Positions 28,938 through 36,737 of a stretch of DNA of 64,000 nt are shown here, in pieces. The translations under genes were made by a program, and so were the position numbers. The notes beneath the pieces are model-generated. The model searched no databases. It had not been told where the DNA came from and was given only the letters and a program-made list of their open reading frames with translations. Every line of letters begins with the position of its first letter. The first letter of the stretch is position 1. Origin of the DNA: Desulfobulbaceae bacterium (GTDB lineage: Bacteria; Desulfobacterota; Desulfobulbia; Desulfobulbales; Desulfocapsaceae); the NCBI GenBank assembly GCA_024636345.1, contig JAGXHG010000017.1, forward strand, positions 53,168 to 117,167, read 5' to 3'.

Positions 28938-29190
28938 CAAATAGCTCCACCACCCGTATGTCCAGGCTTCCCCATGCCATGGCCTGCAAGGCAGCGGCAA
29001 TGCCATCAATGCGGGTGATGTGGCGTACAACATTGGTCAGCCGGTTGACTTCTTGCGGGGTGGTGTTGAGGCGGAGCGTAAGCTCGGCAGGCAGTACACT
29101 CTGAGTGACCATCTCATTGAGCAACAGCACCTTGGCCGATAAACTGGCCGGAAGCTCGGTAACATGCTGGCCGCGTTTGGCCGTTTCTGC
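28909..29190 (-). pseudogene. 5'-truncated HicB-type antitoxin remnant
   Basis: This frame reads AKRGQHVTELPASLSAKVLLLNEM, then LPAELTLRLNTTPQEVNRLT and IDGIAAALQAM, the C-terminal half of HicB antitoxins including the HTH. The N-terminal RNase-H-like half and any hicA toxin are missing, and no start codon precedes the conserved region. The break falls against the stop of the terminase-like gene, so this is probably an old recombination junction. Confidence 0.65.
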
Positions 29191-29195
29191 CCCGT

Positions 29196-29648
29196 TTATG
29201 GGCTTACGACTTTAATCTGAATTTCAGTTATGGGGTTGTTATTTATCTGCACGGCAGTGTCAGGGGTCTTGCCTAAGACATCGGCCCGCCCCTTGCTGAT
29301 TGTGTCGGCCCTGGCCTTGTAATCGTTCTGGTTCTCGCACTTGGCCATCATCGCTTCAGAGACATTCTTAATGGCCGCATGGTTAAAGAACACAATATGC
29401 CTGGTACGCTCATCGACAACATCATTTACTGCGTTCACAAAATGTTCATCGTTCTCAGCTAACCCTTGCTTGTATTGCACTCCGGCGTTCACGACTGCAA
29501 GACCGTCTTTCTCAATCTTGGTCGTATGCTTCGCGATAAAGCCGACACTCACCTCGTGTTTTCTGGCAAGGTCACGAATGGAATATGCGCCGGTTCGCCA
29601 TTGGCCAACAATCACGGGAATAAGTTTTTCATAGCTTTTTTTATTCAT
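29196..29648 (-). CDS. Phage small-terminase-like protein
   Basis: 150 residues from ATG 29648, chosen for its GGAGT site (an upstream in-frame ATG at 29672 has none). The N-terminal HTH reads GQWRTGAYSIRDLARKHEVS. The middle has VNDVVDERTRHIVFFNHAAI and the end KARADTISKGRADVLGKTP, similar to small terminase subunits of transposable and lambdoid-like phages as I remember them. Small terminases recognise pac/cos DNA; in phage satellites they redirect helper packaging. No large terminase is present. Confidence 0.55.
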   Translation of the reverse strand: MNKKSYEKLIPVIVGQWRTGAYSIRDLARKHEVSVGFIAKHTTKIEKDGLAVVNAGVQYKQGLAENDEHFVNAVNDVVDERTRHIVFFNHAAIKNVSEAMMAKCENQNDYKARADTISKGRADVLGKTPDTAVQINNNPITEIQIKVVSP

Positions 29649-29826
29649 TTTTACTCCATTGTGAATCTGCATTACGAATATTTTAATTCGTACCGAAGTG
29701 CGTAATTCGTCATTTTGGCTGAACGTAATGTTGAACGTATTGTTCAGGTTTGGTTGAAACTATCGCTGAAACTATGGTTTTGGTGTTCAGTATGGTGTCC
29801 AGTATGTCTTTTTCGATTCTGTATTT

Positions 29827-30243
29827 TCAGACACAATCTAACTCCAGCAGTCCGAACGAGTTAACATCTTCAGCAGAATATAATGGATCTCCAAGATTAT
29901 CATAGCCCCTTGGCTCCAGTCCCATCATATCAAATATTGTTACCCGTGCAGATGCTGTCAGCAGAGAAGGAACTTCTGAAACAATGGGCCGATAGTAAAT
30001 CTCAAGCACCTCTTCAGGCGATTCAAAAGATTCAGAGATAGCCTGGATATGAAGCTGGCCTGCATCTGGGTCAATGCTCCTGCAATGGCAATGCAGAAGC
30101 ATACAGTGACACTCAGGACACTCCTCGGCGAAACAACCATATTCATGATGCTGGCCTAGTTGAACAGCACAGATAGGGCATATAGCGTAACCAAGATTTA
30201 ATTGTTTCTCGCTACCATATTTTACCCGTTCACAATTAGTCAT
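29827..30243 (-). CDS. Hypothetical protein with cysteine-rich zinc-ribbon-like segment
   Basis: 138 residues from ATG 30243, which has an AAGGAT site. Residues about 20-55 contain CPICAVQLGQHHEYGCFAEE and then CPECHCMLLHCHC, dense in Cys and His and suited to one or two zinc sites. The C-terminal half is acidic with no recognised fold. It lies between the terminase-like gene and the replication operon on the same strand. It is probably an element regulator or accessory protein, but that is only context. Confidence 0.55.
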   Translation of the reverse strand: MTNCERVKYGSEKQLNLGYAICPICAVQLGQHHEYGCFAEECPECHCMLLHCHCRSIDPDAGQLHIQAISESFESPEEVLEIYYRPIVSEVPSLLTASARVTIFDMMGLEPRGYDNLGDPLYSAEDVNSFGLLELDCV

Positions 30244-30502
30244 AATATCCTTTTCATCTATGGTTTTCTTAGGTTGTCGAAAAGTTGACTTTGATTGAAA
30301 AAACAATCATTGTTTATCTATTGGCCTGCGTCCGTATCAACCTCCTCAAGATCGTTCAGCCTTGCCGCTTATATGCCCATAGTTACATCCTTGGTTACAC
30401 CCTTTTCGCGGCATTACAAAAAAAAAGAAAGTGCGGAATCGACAGTGAGACGAGCACCCGAAGCCATCCTCCAGAAGGGCCAAAATTAGAGATAGGATAG
30501 CC

Positions 30503-30651
30503 TCTCACTGTGTACATATATGGGACTACTATACTAGTACACATTGAGATTCCCTTGTTTCGACTCGACCACCTTCTATCCCTTCGTTATTTCAGCGATA
30601 ATTTTACTATCTTCATTTTTAACGCTTTTCTGAAAAGCATACACAGTGAGA
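30503..30651. repeat. Inverted 12-bp repeats flanking 125 bases in the 30.2-30.7 kb gap
   Basis: TCTCACTGTGTA at 30503-30514 and its exact complement at 30640-30651 enclose an AT-rich stretch with a small hairpin (GCTTTTC / GAAAAGC, near 30624-30638). A third CAGTGAGA lies near 30444. The 424-base gap has no credible gene. It may be a MITE-like insertion or part of the element's replication origin region. Confidence 0.4.
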
Positions 30652-30667
30652 ATTATGACGTTTTTTT

Positions 30668-31945
30668 TTATGCCGCTTGCCGCCACTTACGATGTGCCCG
30701 AAGTATATTCTCTATTTCCTCTAAGGGAAGCGGCTTACGATGCTTCAGGTTTTCAGCGGCAACAATCCCCTCCAGGTCAAAAAAGCCCATGACAGCATCG
30801 CGGTTTTTTTTGGGACAGAGGCAGCCGTCATGGACTGGCAATATCACGATGTCATCCTCCATCCCACGGTTCATGATTCTGGCCATCAAGGCCGCTTCGG
30901 TTTTTTGAAGGTGTCCCCAGTTCGGCTGGTAAAGATCCTCAAAAATTGCAGAGTGGTGGTTTTCTAAGGCCATGATATAGGTTTCCAAATTCTCCGCTTT
31001 GCCATAATGCTTGCGGTAGGTACTCATAACCTTTTTTCTCCCGGAAACAGGAGATTCCGGATTGCGTGTGTTGAGCATTAAAAGCATCAGTCGCTTTGTT
31101 ATGTCTCGGCGATTATCGGTATAAAGATATGGGTCTCCCGCTGGTAGAGAAAGCCCTCGGCTTTTATACAGGAGTTGGGTGTGCATTCCCTTCCCGTCCA
31201 GATCGACAGTTAATTCACCGTCAATGGTGATGGAACGGCGAAATTCTTTTTTGCAGCCTATCCAGAATGCCCCGTAGAACCGCCCCCCCTTGGTTAAATT
31301 CAGATCGTTAAAGACCATATATGGGAGACACTTGGTTTCGTCAGGCATTATTATTTTTGCCTTCCCATGTACTTCGGTCTCGCATTGATCGTACAAGTCA
31401 AACGTTTGTCGATCCAGATTCAAGCGTATTTCATGACGCAGCAAAAATTCCCAATACCGTTTGAGAAAATCTTTAAAATCTCGGCGTTCGAGTGTATTGA
31501 TTTTGGCCACTTCCGATCTCCTATCGTTAATGATGATTGCTCCTCTTGGCTGATAATGGGTCCGAGCTGGTTGGTAAGCTCGAATCCGACTGCTGTAAGT
31601 GATGAGCCTCCGGGTGTACTCCTGATTTTCGACAAGTTGAGAAATGAGGGCAACCTTTTCGAGGTGCTTTAAAACATTTTCAAAAACCTGCCGGGAGTAC
31701 CCCCAGCTTTCAGCATGCAATCTGCTAAAGTTGGCAATCATTAATTCCTTCCCCGTGCTGATATTCGCGAGAATCGAACAAAGAGCCGATTCTTGTGCCC
31801 GTCGGATCTGTTCGTTGCGAAATGGCATCGGATAAGCTTCAAAGACTGCGATTGCGTGATTCTCATGGCAACGCCGTTCATGCATGAAAAACGGGATTGA
31901 AATATCCTCTAGACGATTTATCCGCCATCTGTTGGAGTCCTTCAT
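30668..31945 (-). CDS. Replication-type protein with polymerase-A-like palm motifs
   Basis: 425 residues from ATG 31945, which overlaps the upstream stop (TGATG). The N-terminal third is HTH-rich. Then come GRFYGAFWIGCKKEFRRSI, LTVDLDGKGMHTQLLY (resembling motif A of family A polymerases) and, near the end, IVILPVHDGCLCP (resembling motif C, His-Asp). Proteins with this GRFYG...D-D...HDG plan occur on phage-like integrative elements and probably replicate them. The basic C-terminus ends in RAHRKWRQAA. Polymerase activity is inferred from motifs only. Confidence 0.55.
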   Translation of the reverse strand: MKDSNRWRINRLEDISIPFFMHERRCHENHAIAVFEAYPMPFRNEQIRRAQESALCSILANISTGKELMIANFSRLHAESWGYSRQVFENVLKHLEKVALISQLVENQEYTRRLITYSSRIRAYQPARTHYQPRGAIIINDRRSEVAKINTLERRDFKDFLKRYWEFLLRHEIRLNLDRQTFDLYDQCETEVHGKAKIIMPDETKCLPYMVFNDLNLTKGGRFYGAFWIGCKKEFRRSITIDGELTVDLDGKGMHTQLLYKSRGLSLPAGDPYLYTDNRRDITKRLMLLMLNTRNPESPVSGRKKVMSTYRKHYGKAENLETYIMALENHHSAIFEDLYQPNWGHLQKTEAALMARIMNRGMEDDIVILPVHDGCLCPKKNRDAVMGFFDLEGIVAAENLKHRKPLPLEEIENILRAHRKWRQAA

Positions 31946-32226
31946 CAGCACTGCACTCCATTGCCGAGAAGATCCCAAAAAGATAGCTGCCTTTTCTTTG
32001 AAATAACGTACTTGGCAACCCGATGTAAGTTACCCTCGGGCGTGTAGTCGAGGGTCCAAATTGTGGCGATTGGGTAGCCCTGCTTCCGAAGTTCACAGAT
32101 ACGCATTGCTGGATGCATAACATCCAAGTCATGCCTTGATTGTAGGGTCGTCAAACCTTCGCTTTGCTTGAGGTTGAGGTGTGCCAGCATTCTTGAGCGC
32201 TGGCTGGCTATTGAGTTGTCTTTCAT
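31945..32226 (-). CDS. Helix-turn-helix protein (HTH_39-like)
   Basis: 93 residues. SQRSRMLAHLNL, the LTTLQSRHDLDVMHPAMRIC helices and ELRKQGYPIATIW match small phage winged-helix proteins in which a repeat-length HTH is followed by a wing ending RVAKYVI. It sits between the 33-codon gene and the replication gene, touching both (a 1-base gap before, a 1-base overlap after). It is probably a replication or copy-control partner. Confidence 0.7.
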   Translation of the reverse strand: MKDNSIASQRSRMLAHLNLKQSEGLTTLQSRHDLDVMHPAMRICELRKQGYPIATIWTLDYTPEGNLHRVAKYVISKKRQLSFWDLLGNGVQC

Positions 32227-32227
32227 A

Positions 32228-32329
32228 TCAAACCTCCAGGCGGCTGATAAAAAACTCAGCCAAAGAATCCAAGGGGTAGGCGACTTGGCGACCGGCCTGT
32301 TCAGGAAAAGCCACTTTTTTGTTTTCCAT
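32228..32329 (-). CDS. 33-residue coupled small protein
   Basis: ATG at 32327-32329 overlaps the stop of the AlpA-like gene (TAATG); the stop TGA (32228-32230) is one base before the next ATG. The peptide starts MENKKVAFPEQAGRQVAYPL and ends LAEFFISRLEV. A GGAG (in CCTGGAGG) near its end serves the following gene. Exact fit in a coupled operon supports real translation. The function is unknown. Confidence 0.55.
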   Translation of the reverse strand: MENKKVAFPEQAGRQVAYPLDSLAEFFISRLEV

Positions 32330-32550
32330 TACCGGGCCACCTTCTGCTTTTGAATATAATCGGTCAGGTCTTCCATCATATAGCGCACATTCTTACCGAT
32401 TTTTCGATAACTTGGGCCACGGCCAGTCGTTCGCATCTTGCGGAGGGTGTGGGGTGATAGATCGAGATAGACAGCCGCCTCGACATCATTGAAGACCAGC
32501 TTGTTGATGCTGGCTGTTTGGGGTGTAGTGGGTGTTGCGGTTGCTTCCAT
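32329..32550 (-). CDS. AlpA-like / HTH_17 excisionase-type regulator
   Basis: 73 residues with a MerR-like winged helix: NDVEAAVYLDLSPHTLRKMR, then GPSYRKIGKNVRYMMEDLTD. This is the HTH_17 (AlpA/Xis) pattern. Such proteins switch on integrase, excision or replication genes of islands; in Gram-negative PICIs, AlpA takes this position. It heads the coupled operon alpA / 33-codon ORF / HTH / replication gene. Two 22-bp tandem repeats lie about 100 bases upstream. Confidence 0.75.
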   Translation of the reverse strand: MEATATPTTPQTASINKLVFNDVEAAVYLDLSPHTLRKMRTTGRGPSYRKIGKNVRYMMEDLTDYIQKQKVAR

Positions 32551-32652
32551 GGTAGTTTTCCTTGTGCATGTGAACGATGCGGCAAGGGAAAACTATTTTT
32601 ACCCTGCCTCATATCGTTCTTGATGATATGCGACAAGGTAAACCATGGGATA

Positions 32653-32696
32653 TTCCAAACAGGGGGTTATGGAATTCCAAATAAGGGGTTATGGAA
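32653..32696. repeat. Two adjacent 22-bp direct repeats upstream of the AlpA-like gene
   Basis: Units 32653-32674 and 32675-32696, each TTCCAAA(C/T)A(G/A)GGGGTTATGGAA, differ at two positions and abut exactly. Each unit is itself partly palindromic (TTCCA...TGGAA). They could be an operator, iterons or an excisionase site. They overlap the last codons of the neighbouring gene. Confidence 0.6.
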
Positions 32697-33378
32697 TAGG
32701 AATCGTACAGGGAATTGGATATTTTATTCTTAGTAAACAAAGCTTCTTGGTCACATCTTTTATATCGTAACTATCTGAGCTGGCGATATTCGCGGCGTCT
32801 CTCCTTGCTGGTAAACTCCTGTCTTCAGTGGTGATTTTCCAGGCTCCATATGATTTTTTTACTGTTTTTATGCGCTCTGCAAGGTAGTTAATCAATTCCT
32901 TCTCATCTTCAAGGCATGTAATGTTCTCTTTTTTGATAAGATCGTTCATTTTCTGAATAAAAGCATCAATATAGTCAGGTTTTATAAAGTCGTACTCACC
33001 CTTGTCATAATAGTGACGGTACATCTTCTCTATCGCCTGGTTGAGAGTGCCTGTGGATGTGATCCGGTCTTCGTCTGGGATGTGTTTTTTCTTTGCTGGA
33101 TCATTGCTGTTCTGCGTGTCGTCAGCAAACCAAGCCTTGATGTCCGACAATTCTTTTTTGTGCGATTCAAGTTCACTCTTCTTGCTGGCTCGCTCGGTAA
33201 TGGTTAGCGGAGCTATAGCATCCAATTCCTCTATTTCTTTCTTTATTTCAATCTCTCGCCAAGCCTTCTCCGATCCCAACTTGTACTCATCAGTCAGTTT
33301 ATATTCCTGAAACTGCTTTTTCTGTTCCTTTATTTCTGCGGCGGTAAATAAGGCTAACTCTTCTACGGGATCACTCAT
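32689..33378 (-). CDS. Charged coiled-coil hypothetical protein
   Basis: 229 residues after a strong AAAGGAGG site. The first 90 residues are almost all charged helix (EIKKEIEELDAIAPLTITER and on), likely coiled coil. The rest is K/E-rich with YRHYYDKGEYDFIKPDYIDA in the middle. No known domain is seen. It lies between the toxin-antitoxin pair and the alpA operon. Confidence 0.6.
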   Translation of the reverse strand: MSDPVEELALFTAAEIKEQKKQFQEYKLTDEYKLGSEKAWREIEIKKEIEELDAIAPLTITERASKKSELESHKKELSDIKAWFADDTQNSNDPAKKKHIPDEDRITSTGTLNQAIEKMYRHYYDKGEYDFIKPDYIDAFIQKMNDLIKKENITCLEDEKELINYLAERIKTVKKSYGAWKITTEDRSLPARRDAANIASSDSYDIKDVTKKLCLLRIKYPIPCTIPIP

Positions 33379-33482
33379 CTTGCAACCTCCTTTGGGTCAC
33401 ATATCCTTGAAAAAAAAATCAAACTGGCAGGCCGTCAAGGGAACGGCTTTTCGGGGATCAACCTATCCAGCTTGAAAAGATA

Positions 33483-33827
33483 TTACAGAAACATCCGGTA
33501 GTCAGCATTCAACACCTTGGCCAGCTTCGTGGCATTCTCCTTGCCAATAATGCGCTTGCCGTTCTCCATCTCTGAAAGGTGCCGCCGATGAATGCCAGTT
33601 TGCGCCGCAAGCTGATCTTGTGTCAGGTCTTCACGGTAGCGAATACCTCGGAGGTACACGCCGCCGGGGTTTGTCTCCAGTTCAGGGTTTAAGGTGGTAG
33701 CAAGAATACTGTCTTCTGTTTCCGTCACTCCCTCAATAAGTGCCAGCTTTCGAAGTCGTTCAATGGCCGCTTTGGGGCCGATGAAACGGATCGTTTCAGT
33801 AAGGGGCTTTCTCGTGTGTGCCTGCAT
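33483..33827 (-). CDS. XRE-family antitoxin (HigA-like)
   Basis: 114 residues from ATG 33827, chosen for its GTGGAG site. The C-terminal Cro/C1 HTH reads LTQDQLAAQTGIHRRHLSEME, followed by NATKLAKVLNADYRMFL. The N-terminal half is an extra domain used for toxin binding in related antitoxins. It starts inside the end of the toxin gene (32-base overlap), giving the toxin-first order typical of higBA. It should neutralise the toxin and repress the pair. Confidence 0.8.
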   Translation of the reverse strand: MQAHTRKPLTETIRFIGPKAAIERLRKLALIEGVTETEDSILATTLNPELETNPGGVYLRGIRYREDLTQDQLAAQTGIHRRHLSEMENGKRIIGKENATKLAKVLNADYRMFL

Positions 33828-34074
33828 AGGTAAACTCCACAATTTTTATTTCGTTTTTCAATTCCCGCCATATTGCTACATAGGTAGGGTTTCCCTGTTT
33901 CAAATGGCAATGGTGTTCCAAGTCAGAGAGCTTGGAATAATTTTTCCAGTTGCCACGAACAGGGCCGCCTATTTGGATTTCACGAATCAAAGCATCCATG
34001 ATCGCTTGAATCTTTGCAGGAAGTCTCTGTCTTTGTTTGGCAGCCTTTCGGCTATAGGTAACAGTCCATTGCAT
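33796..34074 (-). CDS. RelE/HigB-family toxin
   Basis: 92 residues. WTVTYSRKAAKQRQRLPAKI at the start, then the core LEHHCHLKQGNPTYVAIW and the tail IVEFTYAGTHEKAPY, match RelE-fold ribosome-dependent mRNA interferases; the C-terminal GTHEKAPY is typical of one HigB subgroup. Together with the overlapping XRE gene it probably stabilises the element. Confidence 0.8.
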   Translation of the reverse strand: MQWTVTYSRKAAKQRQRLPAKIQAIMDALIREIQIGGPVRGNWKNYSKLSDLEHHCHLKQGNPTYVAIWRELKNEIKIVEFTYAGTHEKAPY

Positions 34075-34113
34075 GAGAGTATTGTACTATTTAATGGTGC
34101 AAAGTCAAGAGGG

Positions 34114-35316
34114 CTATTTTTTGCCGGTGATATTCGCAACCTTTTGTTCCACTGGTGTCTTCATCAAGGCCACCGCCTTTCCCATGGATTCACGAACAGG
34201 ATCAAGGTGCATACGGGCATAAACGGCGGTGCTATTCGGGTTTTTGTGTCCCAGGGTCTTGCCTACGATAGCAGTGCTTGCCCCTGTAATCGTCTGGAAA
34301 CTGCCCATGGTGCGCCGTAGATCGTGCAGGCGTACATTCTCAAGGCCAGCCCTCTTTATCACTCGTTGCCAGCCTTTTTTAGGTTCTTGCAGGTGCCCGG
34401 TCTTGCCGTGACTTGGAAACACAAAGACACTGCTTGCCAACTCTCGCCTATGGTTCAATATCTCAATGGCTTCATCCACAAGGGGAATGAGCATGATGGA
34501 TTTATTTTTTGAATCTTCCCCCCTGATACGCCATTGGTTCATATTAAGATCAAGCTCAGTCCATTGCATAGCCAACACGTTTGACCGTCTGGCTCCAGTG
34601 AAGAGCGACAACAGGAGATAGTCGGCAATATCAGGGTTTCCCTCAGTGCGTTCAAGCTCTACCGACTCAAAGAATCGCCCAAGCTCTTCTGGCTGTAAAA
34701 ACCTGTCACGGGAATACTCCTTGAACATCTTCACCGTTCGGCATGGATTGGGAAGGTCTGGCAACATGGTATTATAGACGGATCGCAACAAGGCAAGGTG
34801 CCGATTAGCCGACGCCGGGGTCATGATCTTGGCCAAGCCAGTGTGCCATGATCGGATTGATTCGGTTGTTACTTCATTAATGCGCCGTTTGCCAAAGGCG
34901 GGCTTCAGGTGCAGGCGGATGAAGTTCTGATCGTCCTTGGTTGTTCTCTTGTGAGGAATGGAGTGTTCGGTTAGGTACAGGTCAAGAATTTCAGCCACAG
35001 TCAGAGTATCACGCCTTTGCCGCTTGTCGGATTGCGGATCGTTGCCGCTACTAACCTCTTGCCTTAATGCGCTGGCTTTCTCCCTCGCAGTGTGCAGTGA
35101 TAAGTCAGGCCACTTGCCAAGGGTAACAATGACTGGCCGTTGCTTCTCTGAGCTCCATCGCTGAAACTGGAATGATTTTGTTCCCGTGCCCGATACTGCC
35201 AGGCGCAAACCTTTTTCAGTGGTGTCGTTGTAATAGTCTCGCTTGCCAGCTCCTTCAGGTAAGGGAATATTTCTCAGCCGTTCCTCAGTGAAATTGAATG
35301 TATTTTCCTTGCTCAT
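34114..35316 (-). CDS. int: Tyrosine recombinase integrase
   Basis: 400 residues, the usual length of P4-type integrases. An N-terminal DUF4102-like arm-binding domain (KGLRLAVSGTGTKSFQFQ, LGKWPDLSLHTAREKA) is followed by a SAM-like core-binding domain and a catalytic domain with R243 (TGARRSN), H331 and R334 (HDLRRT), H357 (LGHKNP) and nucleophile Y366. All catalytic residues are present, so it should be active. It starts 207 bases from attR and reads into the element. Confidence 0.95.
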   Translation of the reverse strand: MSKENTFNFTEERLRNIPLPEGAGKRDYYNDTTEKGLRLAVSGTGTKSFQFQRWSSEKQRPVIVTLGKWPDLSLHTAREKASALRQEVSSGNDPQSDKRQRRDTLTVAEILDLYLTEHSIPHKRTTKDDQNFIRLHLKPAFGKRRINEVTTESIRSWHTGLAKIMTPASANRHLALLRSVYNTMLPDLPNPCRTVKMFKEYSRDRFLQPEELGRFFESVELERTEGNPDIADYLLLSLFTGARRSNVLAMQWTELDLNMNQWRIRGEDSKNKSIMLIPLVDEAIEILNHRRELASSVFVFPSHGKTGHLQEPKKGWQRVIKRAGLENVRLHDLRRTMGSFQTITGASTAIVGKTLGHKNPNSTAVYARMHLDPVRESMGKAVALMKTPVEQKVANITGKK

Positions 35317-35379
35317 GATGTCCCCTTTAAGTCTAACCTGGTAGAAATCGACCTACTGACGCAACAATCAGTAGTTCTC

Positions 35380-35405
35380 TCGTTATATGCCAGTTATATT
35401 TGAAA
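35380..35405 (+). repeat. Right copy of the subterminal direct repeat
   Basis: 26 bases matching 24884-24910 with one T deleted. It lies 118 bases before attR, in the promoter region of the integrase gene, where integrase binding could also autoregulate. Confidence 0.6.
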
Positions 35406-35523
35406 CGGTAAAATAGGGCTTGTTTAAGACTAAATAATACAACATGAGGTTTTTAAGTCAAGAGTAAGTGCAAGGAAATACGCGATAAATGTATTTAGAT
35501 ATTTTTAGATATTTTAACGACCC

Positions 35524-35573
35524 ACTGATTCGTAATCAGTAGGTCTGCGGTTCGACTCCGCATATCGGCTCCA
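35524..35573 (+). repeat. attR, 50-bp direct repeat (displaced tRNA-Thr 3' end)
   Basis: Identical to 24788-24837. Only the anticodon stem to CCA is present, with no 5' half, so this is not a second tRNA gene. Confidence 0.93.
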
Positions 35574-35580
35574 TAAAATC

Positions 35581-35616
35581 AAGCACTTACTTCTTTTTGA
35601 TGTAGGTGCTTTTTTG
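35581..35616 (+). terminator. Original tRNA-Thr terminator, displaced beyond attR
   Basis: Stem AAGCAC / GTGCTT with TTAC and GTAG extending it imperfectly, then six T. Before integration this would have followed the tRNA directly. Confidence 0.75.
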
Positions 35617-35671
35617 TTCCGTGACGTGCCGGTGACATGTGGCTCAAAAATCCTGGTTCAAGACCATATCA

Positions 35672-35699
35672 TGACTGCCCGATAATTGTCGGGCTGTCA
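35672..35699. repeat. Inverted repeat in the gap before the methyltransferase gene
   Basis: TGACTGCCCGA (35672-35682) pairs with TCGGGCTGTCA (35689-35699) with one mismatch and a 6-base loop. No T tract follows. Otherwise nothing is recognised between attR and 35890. Confidence 0.45.
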
Positions 35700-35890
35700 T
35701 AAATAAGAAAACTGCCCTTCGAAGGGAAAGCGGCTAAGTGATGCCGGTTAAGTCCGCCCTGTCATAATGCAAAATAGGACGACCACGGCAGGTTTATAAT
35801 GGTATTCCTACTCGCGCGTTCGTTTCGATTGAAGACTGGCGCTGACATTTTTCATGCACATTGAGGTTGAAATCATTGATCAGCAGAGTA

Positions 35891-36556
35891 ATGGGGGCAC
35901 ATCACCGCTGCATTGTGTGCGGTTTACTCTCAGCAGAAGTATTTGTAAATGTGGACAGTTATAGTTACAGGCGTTGCAACGTTTGCAAGGCAACTTTTCT
36001 GAATCCGGCGCAAAGAATGTTGACTGAAGAAGAGTTTGGGCACTATCGGAAACACCGGAACGATCCGGCGGATAAAAATTATCGCCGATTTTTGTCAAAA
36101 CTTGCCGATCCTTTATTGCAAAGGCTGTCGCCGCATGCCAAGGGGCTGGATTATGGGTGTGGTCCGGGACCTGCCCTTGCCTGCATGTTAGGCGAGGCAG
36201 GCCACCGGGTGGAACTATTTGATCCGCTTTTTTTTCCAGATCCGGAGCCGCTTGATGGTCTGTATGATTTCATTACCTGCACTGAGACCATCGAACACTT
36301 CCATCGGCCGGCCGATGAGTTCGCCCGTTTCGACCGGATGCTACGGCCTGGGGGATGGCTGGCGCTCATGACCTGTTTCCAAACCGACAACGACTATTTC
36401 GGGTCATGGTATTACCGCCGCGACCCGACTCATGTGGTGTTTTACAGTGAAGTAACACTGCGCCACATTGCCCACCGATTCGGGTGGACCTGCGAAATCC
36501 CGCTTAAAGATGTCGCTTTGATGCACAAACCAGACAAGGTCTGCCAAGGAAAATAA
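35891..36556 (+). CDS. SAM-dependent methyltransferase with N-terminal zinc ribbon
   Basis: 221 residues from ATG 35891 (a TTG at 35861 also opens the frame). The N-terminus has CIVCG...CNVCKATFLNP, a four-cysteine zinc knuckle. The class I methyltransferase core follows: GLDYGCGPGPALACML (SAM loop), DFITCTETIEHFHRP and LRPGGWLALMT. The C-terminus contains RRDPTHVVFYS, as in many sugar or O-antigen related methyltransferases. No partner genes are nearby. The start lacks a clear ribosome site. Confidence 0.8.
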   Translation: MGAHHRCIVCGLLSAEVFVNVDSYSYRRCNVCKATFLNPAQRMLTEEEFGHYRKHRNDPADKNYRRFLSKLADPLLQRLSPHAKGLDYGCGPGPALACMLGEAGHRVELFDPLFFPDPEPLDGLYDFITCTETIEHFHRPADEFARFDRMLRPGGWLALMTCFQTDNDYFGSWYYRRDPTHVVFYSEVTLRHIAHRFGWTCEIPLKDVALMHKPDKVCQGK

Positions 36557-36737
36557 AGTTTGGGAAGGCGCCTGAAGGGTTAATATTGGCAGATGTAGCT
36601 CTAACTCAGAGAGGCAGGCAATCTTCAAAATTTACTTACCTCATTCAAACTTAATTGAATCGCAGATAGTGTCAGATTTAGTTAAACCTGATTTTGAGAA
36701 TTGTCAGATCGAGTCTGAGCTACTACAACTGATTCGA

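Noticed and set aside
35524..35573. Second tRNA-Thr gene
   Set aside because: Only the 3' half exists, without acceptor 5' strand or D-arm; it is the attR copy.
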